From positions 38,179,505 to 38,243,504 of the forward strand of contig JARWIR010000003.1 of assembly GCA_029959085.1 (NCBI GenBank): a stretch of 64,000 nucleotides of DNA, in the 5' to 3' direction. Under the pieces are notes generated by a model. It searched no databases, had not been told where the DNA came from, and saw nothing but the letters and a program-made list of their open reading frames with translations. The position numbers and the translations under genes were made by a program. Positions 46,390 to 57,573 of the stretch are shown piece after piece. Source of the DNA: Nemophila menziesii (taxonomy: Eukaryota > Streptophyta > Magnoliopsida > Boraginales > Hydrophyllaceae). Position 1 is the first letter of the stretch. Every line of letters starts with the position of its first letter.

Positions 46390-48905
46390 TAAAGTGGCCT
46401 CCATATGGAGATCCATGACAGCTTGCTATAATCTTATCAACTTCGCCTTCATGGACACATCTTCGAACTACTTGGTCACTACAAATTTTCCAGAGGTATG
46501 GTTCATCCCAATAGTATTGTTTAGCCTGGTGTGATAATCTTTGCCTTTGTTGTGGGTGGATATCCTTGGGGAATACACCACTCACGATGAGGTTGACTAG
46601 ATCTGCATACCATGGCACAAACACATTTTTAATAGCAAAAAGTTGTTCATCAGAGAATACCTCTTTAACCAATAATGGTTCTTTGTTTGCATCAGATCCT
46701 TCGAGCCGAGATAAATGATCAGCAACTTGATTTTCGCATCCCTTTCGATCTCGAATATCTATGTCAAACTCTTGAAGAACCAGATTCCATCTAATAAGGC
46801 GCGGATTAGCGTCCTTTTTCTCCATAAGGTATCTGATAGCTGAATGGTCGGTGTATACAATAGTTTTCTTCCCAATCAGATAGGAACGAAATTTATTAAA
46901 AGGATATACTACGACTAACATCTCTTTCTCCGTCACTGTATAATTCATCTGGACAGCGTTGAAGGTCTTACTTGCATAATAAATCATTTGGAAGAGCTTG
47001 TCTTTCCTCTGCCCCAACACAACACCCATTGCGTGATCACTAGCATTGCACATAAGTTCAAACTGAACTTTCCAATCAGGAGGTATAACAATAGGTGTGG
47101 AGACTAGATTCTCTTTAATCGTCACAAATGCTTGAAGACATTCGTCAGTAAAGTTAAAAGGAGTATCCTTTTCAAGTAAAGAACAAAGCGGTTTGGCGAT
47201 CTTGGAGAAATCTTTAATAAATCTTCGGTAAAATCCTACGTGACTCAAGAAACTTCTCACTCCTTTTACAGAAACTGGAGGTGGTAATGTTTTTTTAACT
47301 TCAATTTTAGCACGATCAACCTCCATCCCTGCCTTCGAAACTTTATGTCCCAACACAATTCCTTCTTGAACCATGAAGTGGCATTTTTCCCAATTAAGCA
47401 CAAGATCTTTTTCTCTACATCTCACAAGGACTTTCTCAAGATTATTCAAACAATCATCAAAACTATCTCCAAACACCAAAAAATCATCCATAAAAACCTC
47501 CAAGTATTTATCAATCATGTCCCAAAATATATCCATCATGCACCTCTGGAACGTGGAAGGTGCATTACATAAACCAAACGGCATCCTTCTATAAGCAAAG
47601 GTGCCAAACGGACAAGTAAAATTTGTTTTGTGTTGATCAAGGGGATCCACACAAATCTGATTATAACCCAAATATCCGTCAAGGAAACAATAATACTCTC
47701 TCCCTGCGAGTTTGTCTAGCATCTGATCAATGAACGGTAAAGGGAAGTGATCTTTCTTTGTAGCTTTGTTGAGTCTTCGGTAATCCATGCATACTCACCA
47801 CCCCATAACTGTTCTTGATGGTATGGCTTCACCTTGATCATTAAGGACAGTAGTAATACCTCCTTTCTTTGGAACACATTGAACTGGAGTAACCCAATCA
47901 CTGCTAGCAATCGGATAGATAATACCCGCGTCTAATAACTTGATTACCTCCTTCCTTACCACTTCTTTCATAGCTGGCATGAGTCTTCTTTGCCCCTCTA
48001 TATATCACCCTCCTTTGTTCTCAAGAATAATTTTATGTTTGCAAATGGAAGGACTAATTCCCTTGATGTCGGCAATAGTCCATCCAATTGCTTCTTTGTT
48101 AGCGCGAAGCACATGACATAGCTTCTCCTCTTGAGGACCTGAAAGGTTAGCAGAAATAATAACAGGAAAAGATTTGTTCGTACCTAAATATGCATAGCGT
48201 AGATGGTCTAGAAGGAATTTTTCTTCGAGAACAGGTGGACATGTTATGGATGGTTGCTTTATTGGTTCAATGTCACCTGATTCTCGAAGTTGTTCTCGTA
48301 TATTTGATCCTAATGCAGCAACTTCGTCAGTGGTAGTTTCGTTTTCCTCTTCCGATTCAAGTGCCAAGGCTTCGTCAAGATCATCATCTATGCTTGCTTC
48401 ATTAAAGACTTCTTGTGTAATTTTTATGATGATATCAATTTTGAAACATTCATCTTTTGAATCTGGTAACTTCGTAGCCTTAAACACATTGAATCGTACA
48501 TGTTCGTCTTGACCCTCATGATCAACTCACCATTCTCAACATCTATTAGTGTACGCCCCGTGGCTAAGAATGGTCTACCCAAGATGATGGGGACATTTTT
48601 ATCCGCGTCGTAGTCAAGAATAATAAAATCACAAGGAAAAATAAAAGTACTAGCTTTAACTAAAACATCTTCAATTTCACCTACTGGTCGGGGGAGGGAG
48701 CGATCCGCCATTTGTAATACCACGGAAGTGGGCACTACCTCTCCTATATTAAGCTTCTCGAACAGGGATCTTAGCATGAGATTGATACTCGCGCCTAAAT
48801 CACATAATGCTTTCCCAGTCCAACTGTCTCCAATGCCAATGGGAATTGTAAAACTTCCGGGATCTTCTAGATTCGGTGGTAACTTCGGTGCTCGAGATTT
48901 TTGAT
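45386..48905 (-). pseudogene. E2 Pol polyprotein: protease, reverse transcriptase, RNase H, integrase
   Basis: Protease (48905-48515) with LCDLGASINLM and IILGRPFLATGRTLIDVENGE. RT: WVTPVQCVPKKGG, then [33 protein letters not shown] and the catalytic box VFMDDF. RNase [15 protein letters not shown] and [10 protein letters not shown]; the first catalytic Asp is Asn (CNASD). Integrase: HHCC zinc finger ([10 protein letters not shown]...CQRCSS), core D (WGIDFMGPF), D (LINDKCTHF) and E (AEVSNREIK), and the C-terminal [15 protein letters not shown]. Damage: TGA at 48005 and 47795 (both at likely Arg CGA codons), frameshifts near 48515, in an A-run near 46265 and near 46185, and TAA at 46097. The longest open stretch is 46238-47788. 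Confidence 0.95.
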
Positions 48906-49029
48906 CACCTTTTGCTGGGTTTGAAGTCTTCGTTGGCTCATCTTCATATTCTCTTCAACTACTTGCATCATCTAAGCCATACTCGAATTCAAACTCAAGG
49001 GTTGTTCTTTCTTTGCTAGTTGCATTGAT

Positions 49030-50063
49030 TATTTCAGTGGTTCTTGATAAGCTTTCTCAACAATTTGCGCTTTCTGATGAATAGGTTGTGGTGGATAGTA
49101 GGATTGAGGTTGGGGTTGATGATAAGTCTCTTGATTTCTGACCCAACTTCGCTGTTGTGGAGGTTGATGATAGTAGTGTTGCTTTCTTGAGAATAATCAT
49201 AACCATCAGAATAATAGTTATTTTGAGGAGATGTAAAAGAAGCTGAGGCTGGATTATTCATACACCTTTCCCACATGATTTCTTGATCCACAACCTAGAC
49301 ACGAAGGTATAGTATGTACTAGATTTACCTGAGCAATTGTTTGAGCTTGTTCTTGTAGTTCTTTGAGTTGTTGGTTTAATTCTTTGAGCTTCAGAGATTC
49401 TGAAGTTTCTTCTTTTTCTTCTGATTCACTTGGCCAACTTCTCTCGTTCTCAAGAATCCTCTCCATACAAATTTCGGCTTCTAGAGGGTCTAACACAAAA
49501 CCTCTGTTTCCTAAAGAATCTGCTCTTGCCCTGGACTCGTTATTGAGTCCTCCATAGAACATGGTTAAGGAATATTCTGGCGATGATTTATGGTATGGAC
49601 ATCTCACCTTTTTCTCATTATATCGTAACCATGCTTCACCCAAACTTTCTTCGTCTTCCTGCATAAACTGTTCAAGCTCCAACATATCTTTTAATCTTCT
49701 ACTAACCGGATAGAATCGGTCTAGAAATCTTGATTGACGCTTATCCCAATCTGGAATAACGTGAGGATATTGAGTATCGTACCAATTGCTTGCACCTTCG
49801 GTCAAGAAGAACTGGAACATAACGTAATACATCTGCTCCTTAGTAACTCCTTTTACAATATAAGCATCACAGATCTGGATGAACTTCTGAATATATCGGA
49901 TCAGATCTTGTTCTGCAGCATCGCTAAATTGTCCATGATTTCCAAACTGCGCTAATATCCCTGGATCTGGCCTAAATTTAGCGACTTAGATTTCTGGAGT
50001 GCAGATTCTGCGTGGTTGCACTCTAAACGTGATGGGTAACTCAAGTCGCCTTGGATTCTCCAT
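49030..50063 (-). pseudogene. E2 Gag, broken
   Basis: ATG at 50063 (MENPRRLELP). In-frame TAA at 49986. The gag domain reads FFLTEGASNWYDTQYP, FLDRFYP, EAWLRYNEKKVRCPYHKS and LTMFYGGL. The zinc knuckle CLGCGSRNHVGKVY has lost its last Cys (Tyr instead) and is followed by a stop; a Tyr/Gln-rich tail continues in other frames. The usual gag-protease linker is largely deleted (about 48910-49030). Confidence 0.85.
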
Positions 50064-50161
50064 CTGTAACTATCTATAAAACAAAAACTAAAAGACAAAA
50101 GCGTAAAATAGAACTAACTGATATAAAAGCACAAGATATATGCACAAGGACTAACGATGTA

Positions 50162-50180
50162 GTCACCGGCAGTGGCGCCA
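50162..50180 (-). promoter_or_regulatory. E2 primer binding site
   Basis: On - TGGCGCCACTGCCGGTGAC, 6 bp after the 5' LTR; same PBS class as E1 with three base differences. Confidence 0.8.
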
Positions 50181-50186
50181 AAAACT

Positions 50187-51698
50187 TGGTGTCGACTAGG
50201 GTGTGATAAAATAATAGATAAATAAGTGCAACTAAACACCCTAACCTATCACGGTTCTGCAAGTATACAGATCGTATGCAAGTTTTAATAAATAAGTAAG
50301 ATTCGTTCCGCAGAGACTACGAAGGTTAGGGGAATCTTATGCAATGATCGAGTGCAAATATTAAAAGCTAGAACAAATAAAACGCAGAGAAATAAAAGAC
50401 AAATAGATTTTTATTGCATTTTTTATTAACTAAATTAAACTAATAAAGTAAAGACAGAAAATTAAATGCAAGAGAAGAAGTTAGTATGAGAGTTTAGCAT
50501 GAGTAAATAACATGTAATCTGCACTAGTTTTGCCGTTCTAAACATGTAAGGGTGAATTATGTAGTATTTCAATAATCGGTTCCAATTGCGCTAGGTAGTT
50601 TTAAATAGGGTTTACCTGTGTCAATAAGGAGTCCTAAGCAAACTGTTCCTGCAATTGGTTAAATAGCAATACACTAAACCATGGTGATTATCTAGTTAGG
50701 TTGATTTGTCAGATCTAAACCGGACACTAGACGTTATGTGCTAAACCTATAGTTAAATATATCGTTGTCAATGATTACTTAACTCCTATGATGGTAATTC
50801 TATATGGTCGCTATCCACAAGAACACAGAATATAAATCCAAACACATAAACAGAGAATAAAAACAATAATTCAATTTAAAACATAGAATTCCAAAATTAG
50901 ATAGATGTCAACCAAAACTAGGGTTCATACATATATGCTAAAACTCAAGCTAAATAGAATTTAGTTCATAATAATGGAAGAAAATAATGAAATTACAAAT
51001 TCAAAGGTTGAAGAAGACATTATTGATGAACAGCTCCTTCCAGACTTCTTTTCTTGTGTTGTAAGCTTCCTCTTGGCTTAAGGTTTTGCCAAGGATGATT
51101 TTCTAATGTTAAGAGGCTGTATTTATAGTGTATAGGTTGACCTAATCGTTTTCTTGAAGGAGAAGGTAAGTATTGGACTCCTAGCCCAACACAAATTCGT
51201 AGCCCATAAATGTGGACTCAGCCCCGTTTTTGTTTTGGTCCTAACAGCTTCAACTTTTATCCATTTGACGCATATGAGTAGTCGAAATTCATCATCTCAG
51301 AAAGATCTTTAACTTGGCTCTTGACCGTTTCTCCAGATTCCTCAGAGATTTTGAGATATAAGCTGATTTGTGGTCGTAAGTGCTGGATATCAGATTTATG
51401 ACAGCTTTTCTTTTTCCATATTTTTAGCTTTTACTTCCTTATCTTCAATTTCCATGTTTATCTTCTTTCCTTTAGCTCTTGGAACCAACTTGGACTCTAA
51501 TTAAATACCATATATCTCTAAAGCTTCACACTAAATAAATAATTAAACCCAATATGCTCTAAAAATAATAAATAATCAATTCAAGACCCAAAATAGGAAA
51601 GTATACTAAATCATGCGAAAATCGACCTATAAACTAATAAATACGCCTAAAATGATGTCTCGGGAATAGATTTTATTATCACAAATGAGGAGACATCA
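50187..51698 (-). repeat. E2 5' LTR
   Basis: 1512 bp. Candidate TATA box (TATAAATAC on -) at 51120-51127. First bases on - TGATGTCTCC. Confidence 0.95.
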
Positions 51699-51703
51699 AT
51701 TAT

Positions 51704-52547
51704 ATCATAGAAGTCATTCCAAAGAAGCAAGTTGACAGTATGTATCTTTATTTTAGTTTATTTCTTGTTAGCATGACCTACTTTTCCCATATCTTGGGTT
51801 TTGCATATGCATAATCTTTAAATTCGATTTTCTTTTATCTAAGTTTGTTTGGGAAAACCTTTTTATATTGATTCTAGCTTCTTAACAATATATTTGTTTT
51901 ATGTGCTTTGATTTATTGTCTATCTTAATGTTGATCACGTTAGGATTGCCTTAATAGTAGTTAGATGGTCACCCAGAAGGGTGTCTAATTATTGAAATAT
52001 TACATAAACGTCTAGCGTGCGGTAGTGATCCGTAAGGGCTTGCCTAACTAGATAGTCATTAGGGTTTGAGATCTAATCACCGATCATTGAGCAGGGTCCC
52101 CTTACCCAAGTCCCTTGGTAATTATTAGGTCGCCACCTAAGTCCACCTGTAATGGGGTTAGGATGAATATAGAATCCTAACTACTTATCCAAGATCTTTA
52201 ATCACCCTTATTAACTAGTAGAACAAATAGAAGGATTAGTGCATACTAGCAAAACCTAAGTTATACTCTCTCATCTTTTATTTACTGTTTTGTCTTTAAT
52301 TTAATTAATCATTATCTCCTCAATCATTATTATTTACTTTTCTTGTCTATAAATTAATTGAACTATTTATTAATACACTTTTCTGTTAATCCATTCGTAT
52401 AATAGACTAAGTCCCTGAGAACGAATTTGTACTTATCATTAAGACTTGCGTACGACATGTAATGCTTGCAGTGAGTACCATGTATAGCTTAGGGTGAGAG
52501 TTGCAATCTTTTATTATCATATTTTTATCACACCTTAACCGACACCA
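51704..52547 (+). repeat. H1 3' LTR, right part
   Basis: Resumes the LTR split by E2. Ends 'atcacaccttaaccgacacca', as the ends of the other Athila LTRs here. Confidence 0.75.
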
Positions 52548-52694
52548 ATAGGTTATGCACAAGATGAGTTTGGGGTGAGTTTTATGAAGAATTTCGTGCC
52601 CCACCTGTTCCTAATAGTGTATCGGACCTATGGGTAGTGTAACGTGTCAAAAAAACCATGAATATATGATTAAATAAGGTTTTGGCCGAGACTG

Positions 52695-53218
52695 GAGCGG
52701 CTAGCCGCTCACATGGGCGACATGCCGGTGCGCAACAGCAACAGCACTCGCGAACATCGTAAATTGCTGTTTTCAAATGGCTATAACTTTTGCATCCGAA
52801 CTCGGAATTCGGTGATTAAGACACCACAGAAAGTTTAGGAAATTGTCTCTAACTTTCATTCAGTTGCTTTTCCAAATAATGTACGAGTCAAGCTAAAATT
52901 ATCCTAGAACAGAGGCATGTTAAGAAAAAACTGGAAAATTCGGCATTTAGCGAAAGGCCATGACGGTACGCGCTACGGTTCGAGGTTAGAAAGTTCAAAG
53001 ATTTCGCCCGGCGTACTGATCCGACATGAAGGGTGCCTACGGTCTTTGTCAAGGTCCAAGTTAGAAAAATTACATGCTCTGAATGGCATGCTGGTCATAC
53101 TACCGGCTAGCCAGTCCCAACCGTGTCGTCACTCGCGCCACAAGGTCGCGACGGTCCACAACAAAAAAATTGAAGACCACACCCGGCATACCGGTACCCT
53201 AACCGGCTAGCTGGTGCG
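52695..53218 (+). repeat. H2 palindrome array (CCGG-centred)
   Basis: Includes the perfect 16-mer GAGCGGCTAGCCGCTC at 52695-52710 and variants GGCGACATGCCGGTGCGC, ACCGGCTAGCCAG, CCGGCATACCGGTA and ACCGGCTAGCTGGT up to 53218. Less regular than in E1 and E2. Confidence 0.65.
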
Positions 53219-53638
53219 CGCCATGACAATTTTTTGGAGAGGTATGTTCATATTATAAATCATAAACCTTAGGCCTCTTTCTTCCCCAAAGCACCCAAAC
53301 TCCATGAAACACCATTGAAGCTTTACATAGCCCATGCCACACATAAAAACACCACCAAATCACCATTTATTCATATCCAAAACCCTCCCTACCTTCCTAT
53401 AAACAAGATTAAACGACTCAAATCATGCCACAACACCTAGAATCCAAGAATCAAAAGAAAAAAATTCAAAATCTTCTTCCAAAATTCCTTAAACCCATAT
53501 CATCCAAGTAAGAGTTCATCATACCCACAAAAAGAATCATCATCCTGACACATTTCCTAACCTAAATAACACCTTACCAATATATAATCAAAAGGTAGTT
53601 CAAGAGTGTTCAAATCTTTGAGCTGGGGGTCAAAAGAG

Positions 53639-53800
53639 ATGACGAAAAAAACATAGACACTATCTAGTGTTAGGGAGATGAAGAAAAATCAAAGGAAGGT
53701 ATTGGGTGAGATCAAGAAGAAAACAATTGAGAAGTGTACTAGTTTGGGAACAAACAAAAAGGTCAATTGGGTCTCATAATTAGATAGAAGCACATAGTAG
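53639..53800 (+). pseudogene. H2 env-like ORF start, truncated
   Basis: ATG at 53639 opens MTKK, aligned with the H1 start at 26075 (VREMKKNQ.KVLG..KKTIE). Stops follow within 60 codons and the ORF ends at the 53846 breakpoint. Confidence 0.5.
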
Positions 53801-53845
53801 TGAAATTAAAGAGCAAAGCAGTTACATCTTTCAAGGAAAAAACAC

Positions 53846-54728
53846 CAAGAGGAAGCTTAGATCAAGAGGGAAGAAGAGAAGAAGAAGTTTAGAAGTTGGT
53901 CATGCTATTCCAACCCTTCCCATATGTAATTCAGTAGTCTTATTTCTTTCTTATGAACTAATTTATTTAGCTTGAGATTAGCATATGGGTATGAACCCTA
54001 GATTTGTTTTATGTGTTATTTAGTTTGGGATGTTCTTTTACATTTAATTAAAATTAGTGTGATAGCTCTGTATTATGTGCTTTGTATTAATGTATGTAGT
54101 TAGTGCGATGTGCACGTATAGGATTACCATGGTAATTGAGTTAACATCCGGAAGGGGGATACAATTATAGAAAACACCACATAGTCGTCTAGTGTGCGAT
54201 AGTGATTCGGAAGGGCTTGCCTAACTAGATAGTCATTACGGTTTAATTTAACCACCGATCATTACGCAGGGTCCCCTTACCCAAGTCCCCTGGTAGTGGA
54301 GAGGTTGATCCTAAGTCCATCCTGACGGGGGTTAGGAAGAATTTAGAATCCCGGCTATTGTATATCACACGATTCTCCTTTAGGTAATAAACATAGAACA
54401 AGGCTAGTAAGGATTACTTGCTAGTTCTCAAGCTAAACTATCATTAGCTTCTATCTATCCTATTTTACTATCTTGTCTTTAATTTAAGTCTATTTAGAGA
54501 CATAAAAACCAAATAAATATTTTAGTGTCATTGCGTATTATTTTACCAACTATTTCTAGTCCACTTAGTAATTACACTATTTATAAAGTAACTTTCGTAG
54601 ATCGATATTGTTTTACTTACTTATTAGTTGCAACTGATTTGTTCACTTGCGGAGAGCTTATCGTGGTAGTATAAGGTGTTATTTCTCTTATATATATCTA
54701 TTATTTTATCACACCTTTGCCACGACCA
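53846..54728 (+). repeat. E3 5' LTR, truncated
   Basis: Matches 59848-60738 of the 3' LTR. The first ~690 bp, including the promoter, are missing at the breakpoint with H2. Confidence 0.8.
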
Positions 54729-54734
54729 AGTTTT

Positions 54735-54753
54735 TGGTGCCGCTGTCGGGGAC
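54735..54753 (+). promoter_or_regulatory. E3 primer binding site
   Basis: TGGTGCCGCTGTCGGGGAC, 6 bp after the LTR end; two bases differ from the E1 site. Confidence 0.8.
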
Positions 54754-54847
54754 TACAGCGTTAGTTTTGTGTTTTTACTTAGTGTATTAGTTTTCGTTGT
54801 TCTATTTTACGCTTTTCTTTTTGTTTTTGTCTTTTTTAAAGTTTTAG

Positions 54848-55604
54848 ATGGCGAATCAACGGTTAGAGGTAGGCCTTCCTAGTCATTTACGAGTGCAGTC
54901 CATTGGGATCTGCCCTTCAACTATCCAAGTCGTTCGATTCAAGCCCGATCCTGACATGATTAATAAATTCACAAGCTATGGGAAATATAGTGGTGCTACA
55001 CATCAAGATCTAATTCGATCTGTTGAGAAATTTATGTAATTTTGTGATGCCTACATTACTGAAGGTGTCACGCAAGAACAGATGTATTATTTAATGTTTC
55101 AGTTCTTCTTGACCGAGAAAGCAAGAGATTGGTTAGATGATCAACCTCCCGAGCTAATAACAAATAGGGACAAGCTTCAAGCAAGATTCCTTGATTGATT
55201 TTATCCTACAAGTATGAGAGTGAAGGAACAATTGGAGCTTAAAACTTTCTTACAAGAACCTGGAGAGAGTGTTGGCGAAGCATGGACTGGATTTCACAGA
55301 AAGTTGGCAAGATGTCCACTACACGGATACACGCCAAAATTACAATTAGCCATGATCTATAAAGGACTCAATGAAGAGTCAAGCTTATGAATAGATGATC
55401 TGGGTCGTGGTGGTGTTGTCTCCATGGACCTGAAAGAAGCAAAGAGTGGAATGGAAAGAATTATAGAGACCGACATAAGTTGGCCACAATCACAAACTTC
55501 TACCACTAATATTGATATAGAGGCGAGGTTTTCAAGTTTGCAAGATCAAATACAACAACTCGCTATAACAGTTGAGAAAAGCATCCAAGACAAAAGTTTG
55601 AGGT
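54848..55604 (+). pseudogene. E3 Gag, broken
   Basis: ATG at 54848 (MANQRLEVGLP). One frame with three stops (TAA 55037, TGA 55196, TGA 55388) reads QMYYLMFQFFLTEKARDW, ARFLD*FYPTSMRV, GEAWTGFHRKLARCPLHGYT and AMIYKGLNEES, i.e. the retrotransposon gag domain. The C-terminal tail and zinc region (55605-56290) is scrambled and AT-rich. Confidence 0.8.
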
Positions 55605-56295
55605 GAAGGTCGTAAACGCAACCCAGGGGTACTCCATGGGACATCAGGTAAATTTACATATTCTCACCAAGGTAATCAAATGCAGCAAGAAGTTCCAATT
55701 AGAGTTGGTATCCAAAATTATTCATACAAGCTCGACCTTAAGAAACTGTTTATCAAGTGCCACCTCAACAGCTATACCTGTAAGAACAAGCCTATGAAAA
55801 TCAAGCTAATCAATCACCGGGCTACAATGCGTATAATGAAACTCAAGCTCCGGTAGCACTTCCATCACATCCGCAAGAAGATATCATTGAGTTAAAAGAG
55901 ACTATTAGTCAATTCATCAACTTCTCAAGTGACAATATAAGTAGACTTGAGTCAAAGATCGATGCCTCAGTAGTGCACATCAAGATCTGAAACAACATAA
56001 TCAACTTTTAGAGCAAAATGTGATGCAGATCACTACAGTCCTAGAACAAAGGCAAAGTTAACTCTTGCAATTGACCCAAAGTACAAATTCTAACATGAAG
56101 AAGATCCAATACGTTGACGACAAGGTTAAGACTATTACTCTTCAAGTTGAATAGATGAAATAATCACCATCATCTCCATCAAGTAAAGTGGAAGTTCTAC
56201 CAACCAAGTTAAACGTAGATAAGATGAACTTAAATGAGATAATTGTTGAAGATTGGGTTGAAGAGGTTTAAAAAGATGAGATTAAGAATCCAAGA

Positions 56296-56930
56296 GTGGT
56301 TGATGCACCAAGAATGGAAGAGAAAAGCAGGGTAAGACTACCACCCCCATATTGCTATTACTCTGTAAAATCCGCTTATCCAAAGGAGGATCAAAAGAGA
56401 TGTATGGAGACATTGAAACAAGTGAAAATCAACGTACCTCTACTCAAAGCTATGGAAGGAAAGCGAAACTATAATCGATTCTTTATGGAGGCACTCTCCT
56501 ATAAATATAAGTTCACAGAATCCAAAACTATGGCACTCAACGAAGGGATATCGGCGCAAGTTCAGCGAAAGTTACCGCCAAAGCTTAAAGATCCTGGAGG
56601 TTTTAACCTCCCAATCAAAATAGGTGGTATATTCCACGGAAGTGCAATGTGTGATTTAGGGGAGAGTGTGGATATCATTCCCAAAAGTATATTCAAGAAT
56701 ATTGGTATTAGTGACATAAAACCGACATCTGTAATCTTACAACTTGCGGATTAATTAACAGCAAAACCATGGGGTGTAATCGAGGATGTGCTCGTCCAAG
56801 TAGGTAACCTTGTTATTCCCACAAATTTTATTATTCTTGATTATAAAGTAGATAAGAACATCCCATTCATACTTGGACGTCCATTCGTAGCCATGAGCGA
56901 CACCATAATTCCTTAAACTCATAACATCAA
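56296..56930 (+). pseudogene. E3 protease remnant
   Basis: Reads RKLPPKLKDPGGFNLPIKIG, then MCDLGESVDIIPKSIF (active-site Ala changed to Glu), an in-frame TAA at 56752, then VIEDVLVQVG and FILGRPFVAMSDTII before the coding sequence breaks off into spacer sequence near 56910. Confidence 0.8.
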
Positions 56931-57573
56931 AGCTTGATTCCATCACACCCACATAGAGAATCACATCCTTACACCTTTTCTAACCCAAATAACACCTCAT
57001 CTATATATAATCAAATGGTATTTCAAGAGTGTTCAAACCTTTGAGTTGGGGGTCAAAAGAGATAACGAAAGAACAAATATATTATGTAAGCGTTAAGGGA
57101 GATGAAGAATCAAAGCAAGGTATTGGGTAAGATCAAGAATAAACTGAAGAAGGTGAGGTCCATTCGTAGCCATGAGCGACACCATAATTCCTTAAACTCA
57201 TAACATCAAAGCTTGATTCCATCACACCCACATAGAGAATCACATCCTTACACCTTTTCTAACCCAAATAACACCTCATTTACATACTTGGACGTCCATT
57301 CGTAGCCATGAGCGACACCATAATTCCTTAAACTCATAACATCAAAGCTTGATTCCATCACACCCACATAGAGAATCACATCCTTACACCTTTTCTAACC
57401 CAAATAACACCTCATCTATATATAATCAAATGGTATTTCAAGAGTGTTCAAACCTTTGAGTTGGGGGTCAAAAGAGATAACGAAAAGAACAAATATATTA
57501 TGTAAGCGTTAAGGGAGATGAAGAATCAAAGCAAGGTATTGGGTAAGATCAAGAATAAACTGAAGAAGGTGAG
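56879..57573 (+). repeat. E3 deletion junction in three tandem copies (279, 122, ~290 bp)
   Basis: Copies at 56879-57157, 57158-57279 and 57284-57573 start with the protease end (GTCCATTCGTAGCCATGAGC) and run into the pre-env leader. Copies 1 and 3 extend through the internal purine tract TTTGAGTTGGGGGTCAAAAGAG (57040-57061 and 57454-57475) and an env start mutated to ATA. Copy 2 stops before the tract. Confidence 0.9.

Larger units (their letters stand above)
38624..51698 (-). mobile_element. Athila-type Gypsy element E2, 13.1 kb, with internal tandem duplication
   Basis: LTRs at 50187-51698 (5') and 38624-40132 (3'); target duplication ATTAT at 38619-38623 and 51699-51703, inside the H1 LTR. 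By eye the LTRs differ at about 65-70 of 1510 sites (about 4.5%), so E2 is older than E1. Internal order on -: PBS, gag, protease, RT, RNase H, integrase, palindrome array, small ORF, hairpin, polypurine tract. A 2241-bp stretch from mid-integrase to mid-small ORF is duplicated in tandem (41908-44148 and 44149-46389). Several stops and frameshifts make it defective. Confidence 0.95.
24900..52547 (+). mobile_element. Athila-type Gypsy element H1 (3' part), interrupted by E1 and E2
   Basis: Running left to right: end of integrase, palindrome array, conserved leader with internal purine tract, env-like ORF, 3' region with hairpin, polypurine tract, and 3' LTR (37979-38623 plus 51704-52547). E1 has inserted in the env-like ORF (TSD ATAGT) and E2 in the 3' LTR (TSD ATTAT). 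The pieces join in register once E1 and E2 are set aside. The 5' LTR, gag and most of pol are absent; the left edge abuts a Copia fragment. Confidence 0.8.
52548..53845 (+). mobile_element. Athila fragment H2 (pol-env spacer and env start)
   Basis: Between the H1 LTR end and the truncated E3 LTR. Contains the palindrome array (52695-53218), the C/A-rich leader matching H1 25700-26074, an internal purine tract (TTTGAGCTGGGGGTCAAAAGAG, 53617-53638) and an env-like start codon at 53639 (MTKKT...). The frame is soon lost, and at 53846 the sequence changes to LTR. Confidence 0.65.
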
